NCBI RefSeq assembly: GCF_031679605.1
Contig: NZ_CP117522.1
Span: 7,998,001-8,062,000, forward strand
Direction: 5' to 3'
DNA: 64,000 bases
From: Streptomyces luomodiensis
GTDB taxonomy: Bacteria; Actinomycetota; Actinomycetes; Streptomycetales; Streptomycetaceae
Notes under the pieces: model-generated
The model's input: the letters and a program-made list of their open reading frames with translations, nothing else
The model's database searches: none
What the model was told of the DNA's origin: nothing
Translations under genes and position numbers: made by a program
Shown here: piece by piece, positions 42,568 through 51,523 of the stretch
Layout: each line of letters opens with the position of its first letter
How positions within the stretch are numbered: the first letter of the stretch is position 1

Positions 42568-43791
42568 TCAGGGCAGTGTGGCCTCGGACGCGGACGGATC
42601 GGGCCGCGCCGCCGAGTCTGGCGACGAGGGCGTCCGCAGCACCCCCGCGCCCGCCACCAGCCCCAGCGTCAACGCAGTGACCAGGCAGAACGAGATCGTC
42701 AGCGAGGTCAGGTCGGCGATCGAACCGATCGCCGCCGGGGCGATCAGCCCCGAGGTGTACGTGATCGTGGCGACGCCCGCGATGGCCTGGCTCGGGGCCG
42801 GGCCGCTGCGGCCCGCGGCGGCGAAGGCCAGCGGCACCACGACCGCGATGCCCAGGCCGATGAGGCCGAATCCGGCGATGGCGAGGGCGGGACCGGGGGC
42901 GGTGACGACGAGCAGCCCGCCGGCGGTGGCCAGGACACCGCCCGTGCGTACGGTCCGCACCGGGCCGAAGCGGCCCACCACCGCGTCCCCGATGAGCCGG
43001 GCGCCGGCCATCGTGCAGGAGAAGGCGGTGGTGCAGGCGGCGGCGACCCCGGGGGAGGAGTCCAGGACGTCCCGCAGATAGACCGCCGACCAGTCCAGGC
43101 TCGCGCCCTCGGCGAAGACCGCGCAGAACCCCACCGCGCCGATGATCAGCGCGGAGCGGGGCGGCAGGGCGAAACGGGGCGGCGGGTGCTCCTCGGGGGC
43201 GCTGCGCAGATCGAGGACCCAGTGGCAGGCCACCGCGCCGAGCACGGTGAGAACCGCGGCGGCGATGCCGAGGTGGAGCCGGGCGTCGGACTCGGCGTGC
43301 GCGGCGATCGTGCCCGCCGCGGAGCCGGTGAGCGCGCCCGCGCTCCACATGCCGTGCAACCCGGACATGATCGAACGGCCGAGGCGGTTCTCGACCTCCA
43401 CGCCGAGGGCGTTCATGGCGACGTCGGACATCCCGGAGGTCGCGCCGTAGACGAAGAGCACCCCGCACAGCCAGACCAGACCGGGGCTGACCGGCGGCAT
43501 CACCAGCCAGGCGGTCCACAGGGCGAGCAGCCCGCGCAGCGCCGCGCGGGCGCCGAAGCGATGGCTGATCCGCCCGGCCAGGGGCATCGCGACCGAGGCC
43601 CCGATGGCGGGAAAGGCGAGCGCCAGGCCGAGCTGACCGGCGCTGAGGTCCAGCCGCTCCTGGATCCAGGGGATGCGGGTGGCGAAATTGCCGGTCACCG
43701 CGCCGTGCACGGCGAACACCGCCGCGACGGCCACCCGTGCCCGCCGTACGGGGCGCATCTCGGGCGTCCCGGATTCTTTGAGCCTGCCCAT
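42568..43791 (-). CDS. MFS transporter
   Basis: A 407-residue, 12-helix major facilitator. The GRISHRFGARAALRG loop corresponds to the MFS motif A position. FVYGATSGMSDVAMNALGVEVE and MSGLHGMWSAGALTG match the fucose-permease/YbjJ-like subgroup, which includes sugar transporters and exporters. It is divergent from the ROK regulator across a 140-bp region with a clear dyad, so it is likely its target. Confidence 0.9.
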   Translation of the reverse strand: MGRLKESGTPEMRPVRRARVAVAAVFAVHGAVTGNFATRIPWIQERLDLSAGQLGLALAFPAIGASVAMPLAGRISHRFGARAALRGLLALWTAWLVMPPVSPGLVWLCGVLFVYGATSGMSDVAMNALGVEVENRLGRSIMSGLHGMWSAGALTGSAAGTIAAHAESDARLHLGIAAAVLTVLGAVACHWVLDLRSAPEEHPPPRFALPPRSALIIGAVGFCAVFAEGASLDWSAVYLRDVLDSSPGVAAACTTAFSCTMAGARLIGDAVVGRFGPVRTVRTGGVLATAGGLLVVTAPGPALAIAGFGLIGLGIAVVVPLAFAAAGRSGPAPSQAIAGVATITYTSGLIAPAAIGSIADLTSLTISFCLVTALTLGLVAGAGVLRTPSSPDSAARPDPSASEATLP

Positions 43792-43870
43792 ACCTGTCGC
43801 ACCCTCCCCGCAGCGCGGCCTGTACCGATGGTCACAGCTGGTCCCAGATCCCGAATGGTCCCAGCGGAAA

Positions 43871-43893
43871 CTATCAGGAAGGCTCCCTGATAG
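43871..43893. promoter_or_regulatory. Inverted repeat in the MFS-ROK divergent region
   Basis: ctatcagg (43871-43878) and cctgatag (43886-43893) form a perfect 8-bp dyad with a 7-bp spacer. A direct repeat tggtccca flanks it on the MFS side. This is a plausible operator for the ROK regulator, controlling itself and the transporter. Confidence 0.6.
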
Positions 43894-43931
43894 ATAGAGT
43901 TTTTCCGGCAGCCTTCTGGAAGGATCCCGGC

Positions 43932-45173
43932 ATGACCTCGACGAGCGCGTCCGTGGCGGGCCGCACCGCCTCCCCGAGTACGGCGCGGGCCATCAACGAC
44001 CGCCTCGCCCTCCAGCTGCTCAAGGACAAGGGGCCGTTGACCGCGGGGCAGCTGAAGTCGCTCACCGGCCTGTCCCGCCCCACCATCGCGGACCTCGTCG
44101 AGCGGCTGCGGCAGACCGGACTGGTGGCGGTGGTGGGGGAGACGGGGGCGGAGCGCCGGGGGCCCAACGCCCGGGTGTACGGGATCGTCGCCGACAGCGC
44201 GCATGTGGCCGGGGTCGACGTCCGTACCGACAGCGTCGCCGTATGCGTGGCCGATCTGCTGGGCCGGACCCTGGCCGAGGAGTCGCTGCCGGTGGCCCCG
44301 GACACGGACCCGGCGCGGACCGTGGCGGCCGCGGTGGCCCTGGTGGAGCGGGTGGCCGAGCGGGCCGGGGCGGTGCGGCTGCACCACATCGGCATCGGGG
44401 TACCCGGTCTCATCGACCCCGCCACCGGGGAGCTCAACGCCACCAGCGGACTGCCCTCCTGGCACCGTGAGCTGGCCACCGCGCTGCACGGCGGTCTCGC
44501 GGCGCCGGTGCTGCTGGAGAACGAGGTCAATCTGGCGGCCGTCGCCGAACAGCGGCTGGGCGCGGCGCGCGACCGCGACACTTTCGTCCTGCTGTGGCTC
44601 GGCCACGGCGTCGGCGCGGCCGTGGTGCTCGACCGGATGCTGCGGCGCGGTGCCTCCGGCGGCACCGGCGAGATCGGCTTCCTGCCGGTGCCGGGCACCT
44701 CGGGACTGCCCTCCGCCACCGGCTGCGACGGCGGGTTCCACTCCCTGGTGTGCAGCGCCGCGGTCTGCGAACTCGCCAAGGAGCACGGCCTGACGGCCGC
44801 CGCGGGCGGTGCGGGCGGCGAGGCCCGGCGCGGGGCCGGAACGGAGGACGCCGGTGCGGCGGAGGCGGTGATCCGCGCGGCCCTCGGGGCGGGGGAGCGG
44901 GGCGAGCCGTTCCTGGACGAGCTGGCGGCCCGGATAGCGGTGGGTGTCGCCGCGATCTGCGCGGTGCTCGACCCGGGATGTGCGGTGCTCGGTGGTGAGG
45001 TGGGCCGGGCCGGGGGCGATGCGCTCGCCCGGCGGGTCGCGGAGCGGGTCGCCCGGCTGTCACCGCTGCGGACACGGGTGTGCGCGGGGGCGGTGGGCGG
45101 CGGCGGGGTGCTGCGCGGGGCCGTGCTCACGGCGATGGACGCGGCGCAGAACGAGCTGTTCGGCGCCGCCTAG
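43932..45173 (+). CDS. ROK family transcriptional regulator
   Basis: A 413-residue protein with an N-terminal winged helix (GPLTAGQLKSLTGLSRPTIADLVERL) and a C-terminal ROK (sugar kinase-like) domain (VAGVDVRTDSVAVCVADLLG, GIGVPGLIDPATGELN). The usual ROK zinc cysteine cluster is reduced. A kinase loop GGTGEIGFLPV is present. It probably senses a sugar or sugar derivative and controls the divergent MFS gene. Confidence 0.88.
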   Translation: MTSTSASVAGRTASPSTARAINDRLALQLLKDKGPLTAGQLKSLTGLSRPTIADLVERLRQTGLVAVVGETGAERRGPNARVYGIVADSAHVAGVDVRTDSVAVCVADLLGRTLAEESLPVAPDTDPARTVAAAVALVERVAERAGAVRLHHIGIGVPGLIDPATGELNATSGLPSWHRELATALHGGLAAPVLLENEVNLAAVAEQRLGAARDRDTFVLLWLGHGVGAAVVLDRMLRRGASGGTGEIGFLPVPGTSGLPSATGCDGGFHSLVCSAAVCELAKEHGLTAAAGGAGGEARRGAGTEDAGAAEAVIRAALGAGERGEPFLDELAARIAVGVAAICAVLDPGCAVLGGEVGRAGGDALARRVAERVARLSPLRTRVCAGAVGGGGVLRGAVLTAMDAAQNELFGAA

Positions 45174-45386
45174 GCCGCCTGGTCCGGCGCCTGGTCCGGC
45201 TTCCTCGTTTTCGGCCGCTTCGGTCTCCTCGTTCGGCCTCGGTTCGGCCTCGTTCGGCCTCGGTCCGGCTCCGGGGCGCACCGGCCGCGGCCGGCCCCCT
45301 CGCCACCGGGTGAGGGAGGCCACACCCACCTCGCATCCCACCTGCGCTGATGGCCATGGCAGACTGGGGCCGTACCAGTGACGTCA

Positions 45387-45513
45387 GCGCACTCCGGGGT
45401 CGGTGAAAATCCGAACCGGCGGTTACAGTCCGCGACCCGTCCGCTGCCAGCGGCCGGTTGACCAGGTGAAATTCCTGGACCGACGGTGAAAGTCCGGATG
45501 GGAGGCAGTGCGC
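45387..45513 (+). promoter_or_regulatory. FMN riboswitch (RFN element)
   Basis: All canonical RFN blocks are present: ggtcggtgaaaatcc, accggcggttacagtccgcg, gttgaccaggtgaaattcc, and cgacggtgaaagtccggatg. The closing stem P1 pairs gcgcac (45387-45392) with gtgcgc (45508-45513). FMN binding is expected to shut down rib gene expression. The ribD start lies 152 nt further on. I see no terminator with a T-run, so the expression platform may be translational or Rho-linked. Confidence 0.97.
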
Positions 45514-45665
45514 GGCGGTAGCGACATCACCGGTGCGCCGCCTCGGCGGTCCGCCCTTCCCCGGCGCGGACCCGTTGCCGAACCCGGCGTGCTGGCGACG
45601 CCGTTTCCGCTTCCGTGTCATCTCGACAGCCCCGGAGTCCGTGCCCGAAGAGGCAGGAGGACCCG

Positions 45666-46805
45666 GTGGCCACCGCAGCCGAAACCCAGGCGATGCGCCA
45701 CGCCGTCGCGCTCGCCGCCCGCGGCCTCGGCCACACCAGTCCCAACCCCGTGGTCGGCTGCGTCATCCTCGACGCCGACGGCCGGGTCGCCGGCGAGGGC
45801 TGGCACCAGCGGGCGGGCGGACCCCACGCCGAGGTCCACGCGCTGCGCGCGGCGGGAGAGCGGGCCCGCGGCGGCACCGCCCTCGTCACCTTGGAACCCT
45901 GCAACCACACCGGCCGCACCGGTCCCTGCGCCCAGGCCCTGATCGCCGCCGGGATCGCCCGCGTCCGCTACGCCGTCGCCGACCCCACCGCACAGGCCCG
46001 GGGCGGCGCCGCCACTCTCGCCGCCGCCGGGATCGACGTCGCGGCCGGGCTGCTGGCGCAGGAGGCCGAGGCGGTCAACGAGCCCTGGCTGACCGCGATG
46101 CGCCGCGGCCGCCCCTTCGTGCTGTGGAAGTACGCCGCGACCCTGGACGGCCGCAGCGCGGCCGCCGACGGCACCAGCCGGTGGATCACCTCCCCCGACT
46201 CCCGCGCCGATGTGCACCGGCTGCGCGCGGAGGCCGACGCCGTCGTCGTCGGCTCCGGCACCCTGCGCGCCGACGACCCCCACCTGGCCGTACGGGGCCG
46301 GGAGTCAGTCACCCAGCCGCTGCGGGTCGTCGTGGACTCGGGCGCCACCGTCAAGCCCGGCGCCCGGGTCCTGGACGACGCCGCTCCCACGCTGATCGCG
46401 GTGGCCGAGGACACCAGCACCGCCCATCTGCCCCGGCGGCCGGGCGTGGAGACCGTACGGCTGCCGCGCGCGGCCGGGACCGGCCTGCTGATCCCCGCGC
46501 TCCTGGCCGAACTGCATGGCCGCGGGGTGCGCTCCGTCCTGCTGGAGGGCGGGCCCACCCTCGCGGGCGCGTTCCTCGCCGCGGGCGCGGTCGACAAGGT
46601 CGTCGGCTATCTCGCCCCCGTTCTGCTCGGCGCGGGCCCCGCCGCCCTCGCCGACGCCGGAATCACCACCATCACGCGGGCGTTGCGGCTCGAGACGGTC
46701 GATGTCACCCGGCTCGGCCCCGATCTGCGCGTCACCGCCGTTCCCACGGTTGTCACCACCCCCGCCACCCCCACCACCCCCGCTTCCCTCGCCGAGGAGA
46801 ACTGA
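45666..46805 (+). CDS. ribD: Bifunctional riboflavin deaminase/reductase RibD
   Basis: A 379-residue enzyme performing two steps of riboflavin synthesis. The N-terminal deaminase has the zinc site HAEVHALR and PCNHTGRTGPC. The C-terminal reductase starts near KYAATLDGRSAA (about residue 157) and includes VLLEGGPTLAGAF. GTG 45666 with AGGAGG upstream is preferred; the upstream extension has no support. It is the first gene under the FMN riboswitch. Confidence 0.95.
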   Translation: MATAAETQAMRHAVALAARGLGHTSPNPVVGCVILDADGRVAGEGWHQRAGGPHAEVHALRAAGERARGGTALVTLEPCNHTGRTGPCAQALIAAGIARVRYAVADPTAQARGGAATLAAAGIDVAAGLLAQEAEAVNEPWLTAMRRGRPFVLWKYAATLDGRSAAADGTSRWITSPDSRADVHRLRAEADAVVVGSGTLRADDPHLAVRGRESVTQPLRVVVDSGATVKPGARVLDDAAPTLIAVAEDTSTAHLPRRPGVETVRLPRAAGTGLLIPALLAELHGRGVRSVLLEGGPTLAGAFLAAGAVDKVVGYLAPVLLGAGPAALADAGITTITRALRLETVDVTRLGPDLRVTAVPTVVTTPATPTTPASLAEEN

Positions 46806-46806
46806 A

Positions 46807-47451
46807 GTGTTCACCGGAATTGTCGAAGAACTGGGTGAGATCGTCGCCATCGAGCACCTGGGCGACGCGTCCCGCTTCCAGGTGCGCGGCCCCGTCGTCA
46901 CCGAAGGGGCGAAGCACGGCGACTCCATCGCCGTCAACGGCGTCTGTCTCACCGTCGTCGACATCATCGGTGACGCCGAGGGCGACCGGTTCAGCGCCGA
47001 TGTGATGGCCGAGACGCTGGAACGCTCCAGCCTCGGCGCGCTCGGCGTTGGCTCCCGGGTCAACCTGGAGCGCCCCATGGCGCTCGGCGGGCGGCTCGGC
47101 GGCCACCTCGTGCAGGGCCATGTGGACGGCACCGGCACCATCGTGGAGCGCAAGCTCTCCGAGCACTGGGAGATCGTGAAGATCTCGCTGCCCGCCGAAC
47201 TGAGCCGCTATGTGGTCGAGAAGGGCTCCATCACGGTCGACGGCATCAGCCTCACCGTCGTGGACGCGGGCCCCGACTACTTCACCGTCAGCCTCATCCC
47301 GACGACCCTCGCGCTCACCACGCTCGGGGTCAAGCAGGCCGGGGACCCGGTCAACCTCGAGGTGGACGTGCTCGCCAAATACGTCGAGCGGCTGCTGGGA
47401 CGGGACGGCGGCGCCCAGAACGACGAGGCCACCGACGAGGCCACCCCATGA
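46807..47451 (+). CDS. ribE: Riboflavin synthase alpha chain
   Basis: A 214-residue trimeric riboflavin synthase that dismutates lumazine to riboflavin. Two tandem lumazine-binding halves are evident, opening [17 protein letters not shown] and, near residue 100, [13 protein letters not shown]. It starts 1 nt after the ribD stop. Its end overlaps the ATG of a 32-codon ORF. Confidence 0.96.
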   Translation: MFTGIVEELGEIVAIEHLGDASRFQVRGPVVTEGAKHGDSIAVNGVCLTVVDIIGDAEGDRFSADVMAETLERSSLGALGVGSRVNLERPMALGGRLGGHLVQGHVDGTGTIVERKLSEHWEIVKISLPAELSRYVVEKGSITVDGISLTVVDAGPDYFTVSLIPTTLALTTLGVKQAGDPVNLEVDVLAKYVERLLGRDGGAQNDEATDEATP

Positions 47452-47546
47452 GCGCCGCACCCGCGGCCGCCGGCCCGCACCTGGTGACGATGCCCGCGCC
47501 GCGGCGCCGCGCGGGCGGAGAAGCGATTGCAAAGGACACCCCATGA
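47448..47546 (+). CDS. 32-residue ORF bridging ribE and ribBA
   Basis: This ORF starts with an ATGA overlap on the ribE stop and ends with another ATGA overlap on the ribBA start, so a ribosome could pass straight through. The product is Ala/Pro-rich at the N-terminus and basic in the middle (PAPRRRAGG). Related Streptomyces have a riboflavin-transporter gene (ribM) at this spot, so this may be a replacement spacer or a reduced remnant. No homology is recognised. Confidence 0.45.
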   Translation: MSAAPAAAGPHLVTMPAPRRRAGGEAIAKDTP

Positions 47547-48874
47547 GCGAGGCATACGCGGTCCCCGAGCCGCACCAGAGCGGCCCGGCCGCCCCACTGC
47601 GCACCGCGCGGTGGCCCGACGAACTGGTGCTGGACCCCATTGAGCGGGCCATCGCGGAAATCGCCGCGGGCCGCCCCGTCGTGGTCGTGGACGACGAGGA
47701 CCGGGAGAACGAGGGCGACCTCGTCGCCGCGGCCGAGACGATCACCCCCGAGATCGTCGCCTTCATGATGAACGAGTGCCGCGGGCTCATCTGCGCCCCC
47801 ATGGAGGGCGCCGACCTCGACCGGCTCCGGCTCCCGCAGATGGTCGAGGAGAACACCGAGTCCATGCGGACCGCCTTCACCGTCTCGGTCGACGCCACCG
47901 CCGAACACGGCGTCAGCACCGGTATCTCCGCCGCCGACCGGGCCGCCACCCTGCGGCTGCTGGCCGACCCGGCCACCACCCCCGGCGAGCTCGTGCGCCC
48001 CGGCCACATCTTCCCGCTGCGCGCCCGCCCCGGCGGAGTGCTCGCCCGCGACGGCCACACCGAGGCCGGGGTCGACCTCGCCCGGCTGGCCGGACTCCGC
48101 CCGGCGGCCGTGATCTGCGAGATCGCGGGGGAGGACGGTGCCATGCTGCGCCTGCCCGCCCTGGTCGCCTTCGCCCGCAAGCACGACCTGGCGATCGTCT
48201 CCATCGCCGACCTGATCGCGTACCGCAAGCCCGCCGAACCGCTGGTGCGGCGCGAGGCCGAGACCCGGCTGCCCACCGCCTTCGGCGACTTCCGGGCGTA
48301 CGGCTACCGCGCGGCCGACGGCGTCGAGCACATCGCGCTGGTCCAGGGCGAGCTCGGGGACGGCGAGGACGTGCTGGTCCGGGTCCACTCCGAATGCCTC
48401 ACCGGCGACGTCTTCCACTCGCTGCGCTGCGACTGCGGCCCCCAGCTGCACGCCGCCCTGGAGCGGGTCACCGCCGAGGGCCGTGGCGTCGTCCTGTACC
48501 TGCGCGGCCACGAGGGGCGCGGCATCGGACTGCTGTCCAAGCTGCGCGCCTACGAGCTCCAGGAACTGGGCCGGGACACCCTGGACGCCAACCTGGAGCT
48601 CGGCCTGCCCGCCGACGCGCGGGACTACGCCGCGGGCGCGGAGATCCTCGCCGACCTCGGCGTGCGCTCGCTGCGGCTGATGACCAACAACCCGGAGAAG
48701 ACCACGGCGCTGGTCGGGCACGGGCTGCGGGTCACCGGCCGGGAGCCGATGCCCGTCCAGGCCGGGGAGCACAATCTCCGCTATCTCCGGACGAAGCGGG
48801 ACCGGATGGGGCATGACCTGCCCTGGCTGGACGGTGACCGGGCCGAGCCCGTATCGGCCTGCGGCAACCAGTAG
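47543..48874 (+). CDS. ribBA: Bifunctional DHBP synthase/GTP cyclohydrolase II
   Basis: A 443-residue fusion. The N-terminal RibB domain ([30 protein letters not shown]) makes dihydroxybutanone phosphate. The C-terminal RibA domain carries the zinc cysteines in [17 protein letters not shown] and the [11 protein letters not shown] loop and opens the GTP ring. ATG 47543 overlaps the tiny ORF's stop, and AAAGGA precedes it. Confidence 0.96.
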   Translation: MSEAYAVPEPHQSGPAAPLRTARWPDELVLDPIERAIAEIAAGRPVVVVDDEDRENEGDLVAAAETITPEIVAFMMNECRGLICAPMEGADLDRLRLPQMVEENTESMRTAFTVSVDATAEHGVSTGISAADRAATLRLLADPATTPGELVRPGHIFPLRARPGGVLARDGHTEAGVDLARLAGLRPAAVICEIAGEDGAMLRLPALVAFARKHDLAIVSIADLIAYRKPAEPLVRREAETRLPTAFGDFRAYGYRAADGVEHIALVQGELGDGEDVLVRVHSECLTGDVFHSLRCDCGPQLHAALERVTAEGRGVVLYLRGHEGRGIGLLSKLRAYELQELGRDTLDANLELGLPADARDYAAGAEILADLGVRSLRLMTNNPEKTTALVGHGLRVTGREPMPVQAGEHNLRYLRTKRDRMGHDLPWLDGDRAEPVSACGNQ

Positions 48875-48965
48875 CAGCCATCCCCACACACTCGGTACCT
48901 GCGCATATGCAGGCACGCACTACCGAAGAACCCCAAGAACCACCGAAGAACCACCGAGGAGAGAC

Positions 48966-49451
48966 GTGAGCGGTAAGGGCGCCCCCGAACTGTCCGTGAA
49001 GAACTGCGGAGACCTGCGCGTCGCCGTCATCGCCGCACAGTGGCACGAAAAGGTGATGGGCGGGCTGCTCGACGGCGCCCTGCGCGCGCTGGGAGAGCTC
49101 GGCATCGACGAGCCCACCGTGCTGCGGGTGCCGGGCAGCTTCGAGCTGCCGGTGGCCGCCAAGGTGCTCGCGGGCCACGGCTACGACGCGATCGTGGCCC
49201 TGGGCGTGGTCATCCGCGGCGGCACCCCGCACTTCGACTACGTCTGCCAGGGCGTCACCCAGGGGCTGACCCAGGTCAGCGTGGCCACCGGCGTGCCCAT
49301 CGGCTTCGGCGTGCTGACCTGCGACACCGAGGAGCAGGCCATCGACCGGGCCGGACTGGAGGGTTCCAGCGAGGACAAGGGCCACGAGGCGGTCACCGCC
49401 GCCGTCGCCACCGTCGCCGGCCTGCGGTCGGTCGCCCGGCCCTCGCGCTGA
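48966..49451 (+). CDS. ribH: 6,7-dimethyl-8-ribityllumazine synthase
   Basis: A 161-residue lumazine synthase. [27 protein letters not shown] and [16 protein letters not shown] are family hallmarks, with His in GGTPHFD as general acid/base. It forms the icosahedral or pentameric enzyme feeding RibE. GTG 48966 follows GAGGAGAG. The gap to ribBA contains an aagaacca(cc)gaag-type short repeat. Confidence 0.96.
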   Translation: MSGKGAPELSVKNCGDLRVAVIAAQWHEKVMGGLLDGALRALGELGIDEPTVLRVPGSFELPVAAKVLAGHGYDAIVALGVVIRGGTPHFDYVCQGVTQGLTQVSVATGVPIGFGVLTCDTEEQAIDRAGLEGSSEDKGHEAVTAAVATVAGLRSVARPSR

Positions 49452-49487
49452 GCCGCGCCCCGGGCCCCCAGTAGGATGGCGCACACC

Positions 49488-49760
49488 ATGTCCAAGAAGA
49501 CGTTCGAGGAGCTCTTCGCCGAGCTCCAGCAGAAGGCCGCCACGGCCGACCCCGCCTCCTCCCGTACCGCCGAGCTGGTCCACGCCGGTGTGCACACCAT
49601 CGGCAAGAAGGTCGTGGAGGAGGCCGCCGAGGTGTGGATGGCCGCCGAGTACGAAAGCGACGAGGCGACCGCCGAGGAGATCTCCCAGCTCCTGTACCAC
49701 CTTCAGGTGATGATGGTCGCCAAGGGGCTGACCCTCGACGACGTCTACGCCCACCTCTGA
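49488..49760 (+). CDS. hisE: Phosphoribosyl-ATP pyrophosphatase
   Basis: A 90-residue helical MazG-like enzyme that performs the second step of histidine synthesis. [16 protein letters not shown] and [14 protein letters not shown] form the metal-binding helices. ATG 49488 matches the known streptomycete length; ATG 49476 would add four residues. It precedes hisG by 99 nt. Confidence 0.94.
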   Translation: MSKKTFEELFAELQQKAATADPASSRTAELVHAGVHTIGKKVVEEAAEVWMAAEYESDEATAEEISQLLYHLQVMMVAKGLTLDDVYAHL

Positions 49761-49859
49761 CCCACCCGTAACCCCGCCCGCCCCGGCACCGGCTCCCGCC
49801 GACGGGCCACCCGGCCACCCGGCCACCCGGCTACCGAACTACCGAAGGAAAGAGCACTC

Positions 49860-50708
49860 ATGCTGCGCATCGCCGTCCCCAACAAGGGTTCACTGTCCGA
49901 GCCTGCGTCGGCGATGCTCCATGAGGCCGGCTACCGGCAGCGCAAGGACCGCAGGGAACTGGTCCTCGTCGACGCCGAGAACGAGGTCGAGTTCTTCTTC
50001 CTCCGCCCCCGCGACATCGCCGTGTACGTGGGCTCCGGCCGGCTCGACATCGGCATCACCGGCCGTGACCTGCTGCTGGACTCCGGCTCCCAGGCCGAGG
50101 AGATCATGCAGCTCGGCTTCGCCGGGTCCACCTTCCGCTACGCCACCCGCCCCGGCACGGCGAAGGACGTCAGCGAGTTCGGCGGGATGACCGTGGCCAC
50201 CTCCTTCTCCGGACTGGTCACCAAGCACCTCGCCGACAACGGCGTGGACGCCGCCGTGGTCCACCTCGACGGCGCGGTCGAGACCGCCATCCAGCTCGGT
50301 GTCGCCGAGGTCATCGCGGATGTGGTGGAAACCGGCACCACCCTGCGCAACGCCGGGCTGGAGATCATCGGCGAGCCCATCCTGGAGTCCGAGGCGGTCG
50401 TCATCCGCCGCACCGGCGCCCCCACCGACGACCCCAAGGTCCAGCAGTTCCTCCGCCGGATGCAGGGCGTCCTGGTCGCCCGGCGCTACGTGATGATGGA
50501 CTACGACATCCGGGTGGAGCAGGTGGAGCGCGCCGTGGCGCTCACCCCGGGCCTGGAGTCGCCCACCGTCTCCCCGCTGCACCACGAGGGCTGGGTCGCG
50601 GTCCGCTCGATGGTCCCCACCAAGGACGCTCAGCGGATCATGGACGAGCTCTACGACCTGGGGGCACGGGCCATCCTCACCACCGGCATCCACGCCTGCC
50701 GCCTCTGA
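49860..50708 (+). CDS. hisG: ATP phosphoribosyltransferase (long form)
   Basis: A 282-residue HisG that starts histidine synthesis from ATP and PRPP. The N-terminal transferase part (AVPNKGSLSEPASAML, GITGRDLLLDSG) and the PRPP loop (VADVVETGTTLRNAGL) are clear. A C-terminal ~75-residue HisG_C domain (SPTVSPLHHEGWVAVRSMV) mediates histidine feedback. AAGGAAAG precedes the ATG. Confidence 0.96.
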   Translation: MLRIAVPNKGSLSEPASAMLHEAGYRQRKDRRELVLVDAENEVEFFFLRPRDIAVYVGSGRLDIGITGRDLLLDSGSQAEEIMQLGFAGSTFRYATRPGTAKDVSEFGGMTVATSFSGLVTKHLADNGVDAAVVHLDGAVETAIQLGVAEVIADVVETGTTLRNAGLEIIGEPILESEAVVIRRTGAPTDDPKVQQFLRRMQGVLVARRYVMMDYDIRVEQVERAVALTPGLESPTVSPLHHEGWVAVRSMVPTKDAQRIMDELYDLGARAILTTGIHACRL

Positions 50709-50783
50709 CGGCTTCCCCCTCGCCTCCCTGACCCCAGCCCTGCCCCTTCCCTGCCCTTTCCCTGCCATCGAGAGGCCGGCCAC

Positions 50784-51239
50784 GTGTCCGCCCCCGCGTC
50801 CCCGCCCACCCTGCCCGTCACCTTCCGGCCGACCAGGACCCGGGCCGTGCTGATGACGGTCGGCGTCGCCGCCCTGGTCGTCCTCACGGCCGTCGCCCTG
50901 CTGCTGGAGTCGCTGGGGCCGGGGGAGAGGGCCAGCTTCGTCGTCACCGGACTGCTGTTCTTCGGGGTGCTGATGCTGCTCAGCCGCCCCAAGGTGGTGG
51001 CCGAGGAGGGCGGGGTGACCGTGATCAACCTCACCACCAAGCGCCGGCTGGAGTGGGCGGAGGTGCTCCGGGTCAATCTGCGCCCCGGCGACCCCTGGGT
51101 CTATCTGGACCTCGCCGACGGCACCAGCCTGCCCGCGATGGGCATCCAGCCGGGCATCGCGAAGGCGCGGGCCATCGACGACGCGCGCGCCCTGCGCGCG
51201 CTCGCCGAGCGGCACGGCACCGGCCGTGCCGCTCACTGA
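50784..51239 (+). CDS. PH-domain membrane protein
   Basis: A 151-residue protein with two membrane helices (AVLMTVGVAALVVLTAVAL and FVVTGLLFFGVLMLL) and a C-terminal bacterial PH-like domain (EEGGVTVINLTTKRRLEWAEV, GDPWVYLDLADG). This matches the family widely found after hisG in actinobacteria. The role is unknown. Confidence 0.85.
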   Translation: MSAPASPPTLPVTFRPTRTRAVLMTVGVAALVVLTAVALLLESLGPGERASFVVTGLLFFGVLMLLSRPKVVAEEGGVTVINLTTKRRLEWAEVLRVNLRPGDPWVYLDLADGTSLPAMGIQPGIAKARAIDDARALRALAERHGTGRAAH

Positions 51240-51523
51240 GCCACCCGGCCGGGCGGCCCGGCCGGTGCGGCGGCCCGGCCGGTGCGTGCGGCGGCCCGGC
51301 CGGTGTGCCGATCGGCACTCCAACGGCGCGAGGGGCCTGCCCGTCACCCCCCATCCTTGATTACCCTGTTGCCGGGGCCGAACGGTGCCCCGCCCCGCCT
51401 CTTGCTGAGCGCACGCCCCCGTGCGCCCCGGCGGGCTCCCCTGCGACCCGAGGAGTGACTCCCTCCGCAGATGGACGGATCGTCCTGTAGTACCTGCGCC
51501 GCCGCCGACCACGAGGCGGCGGC

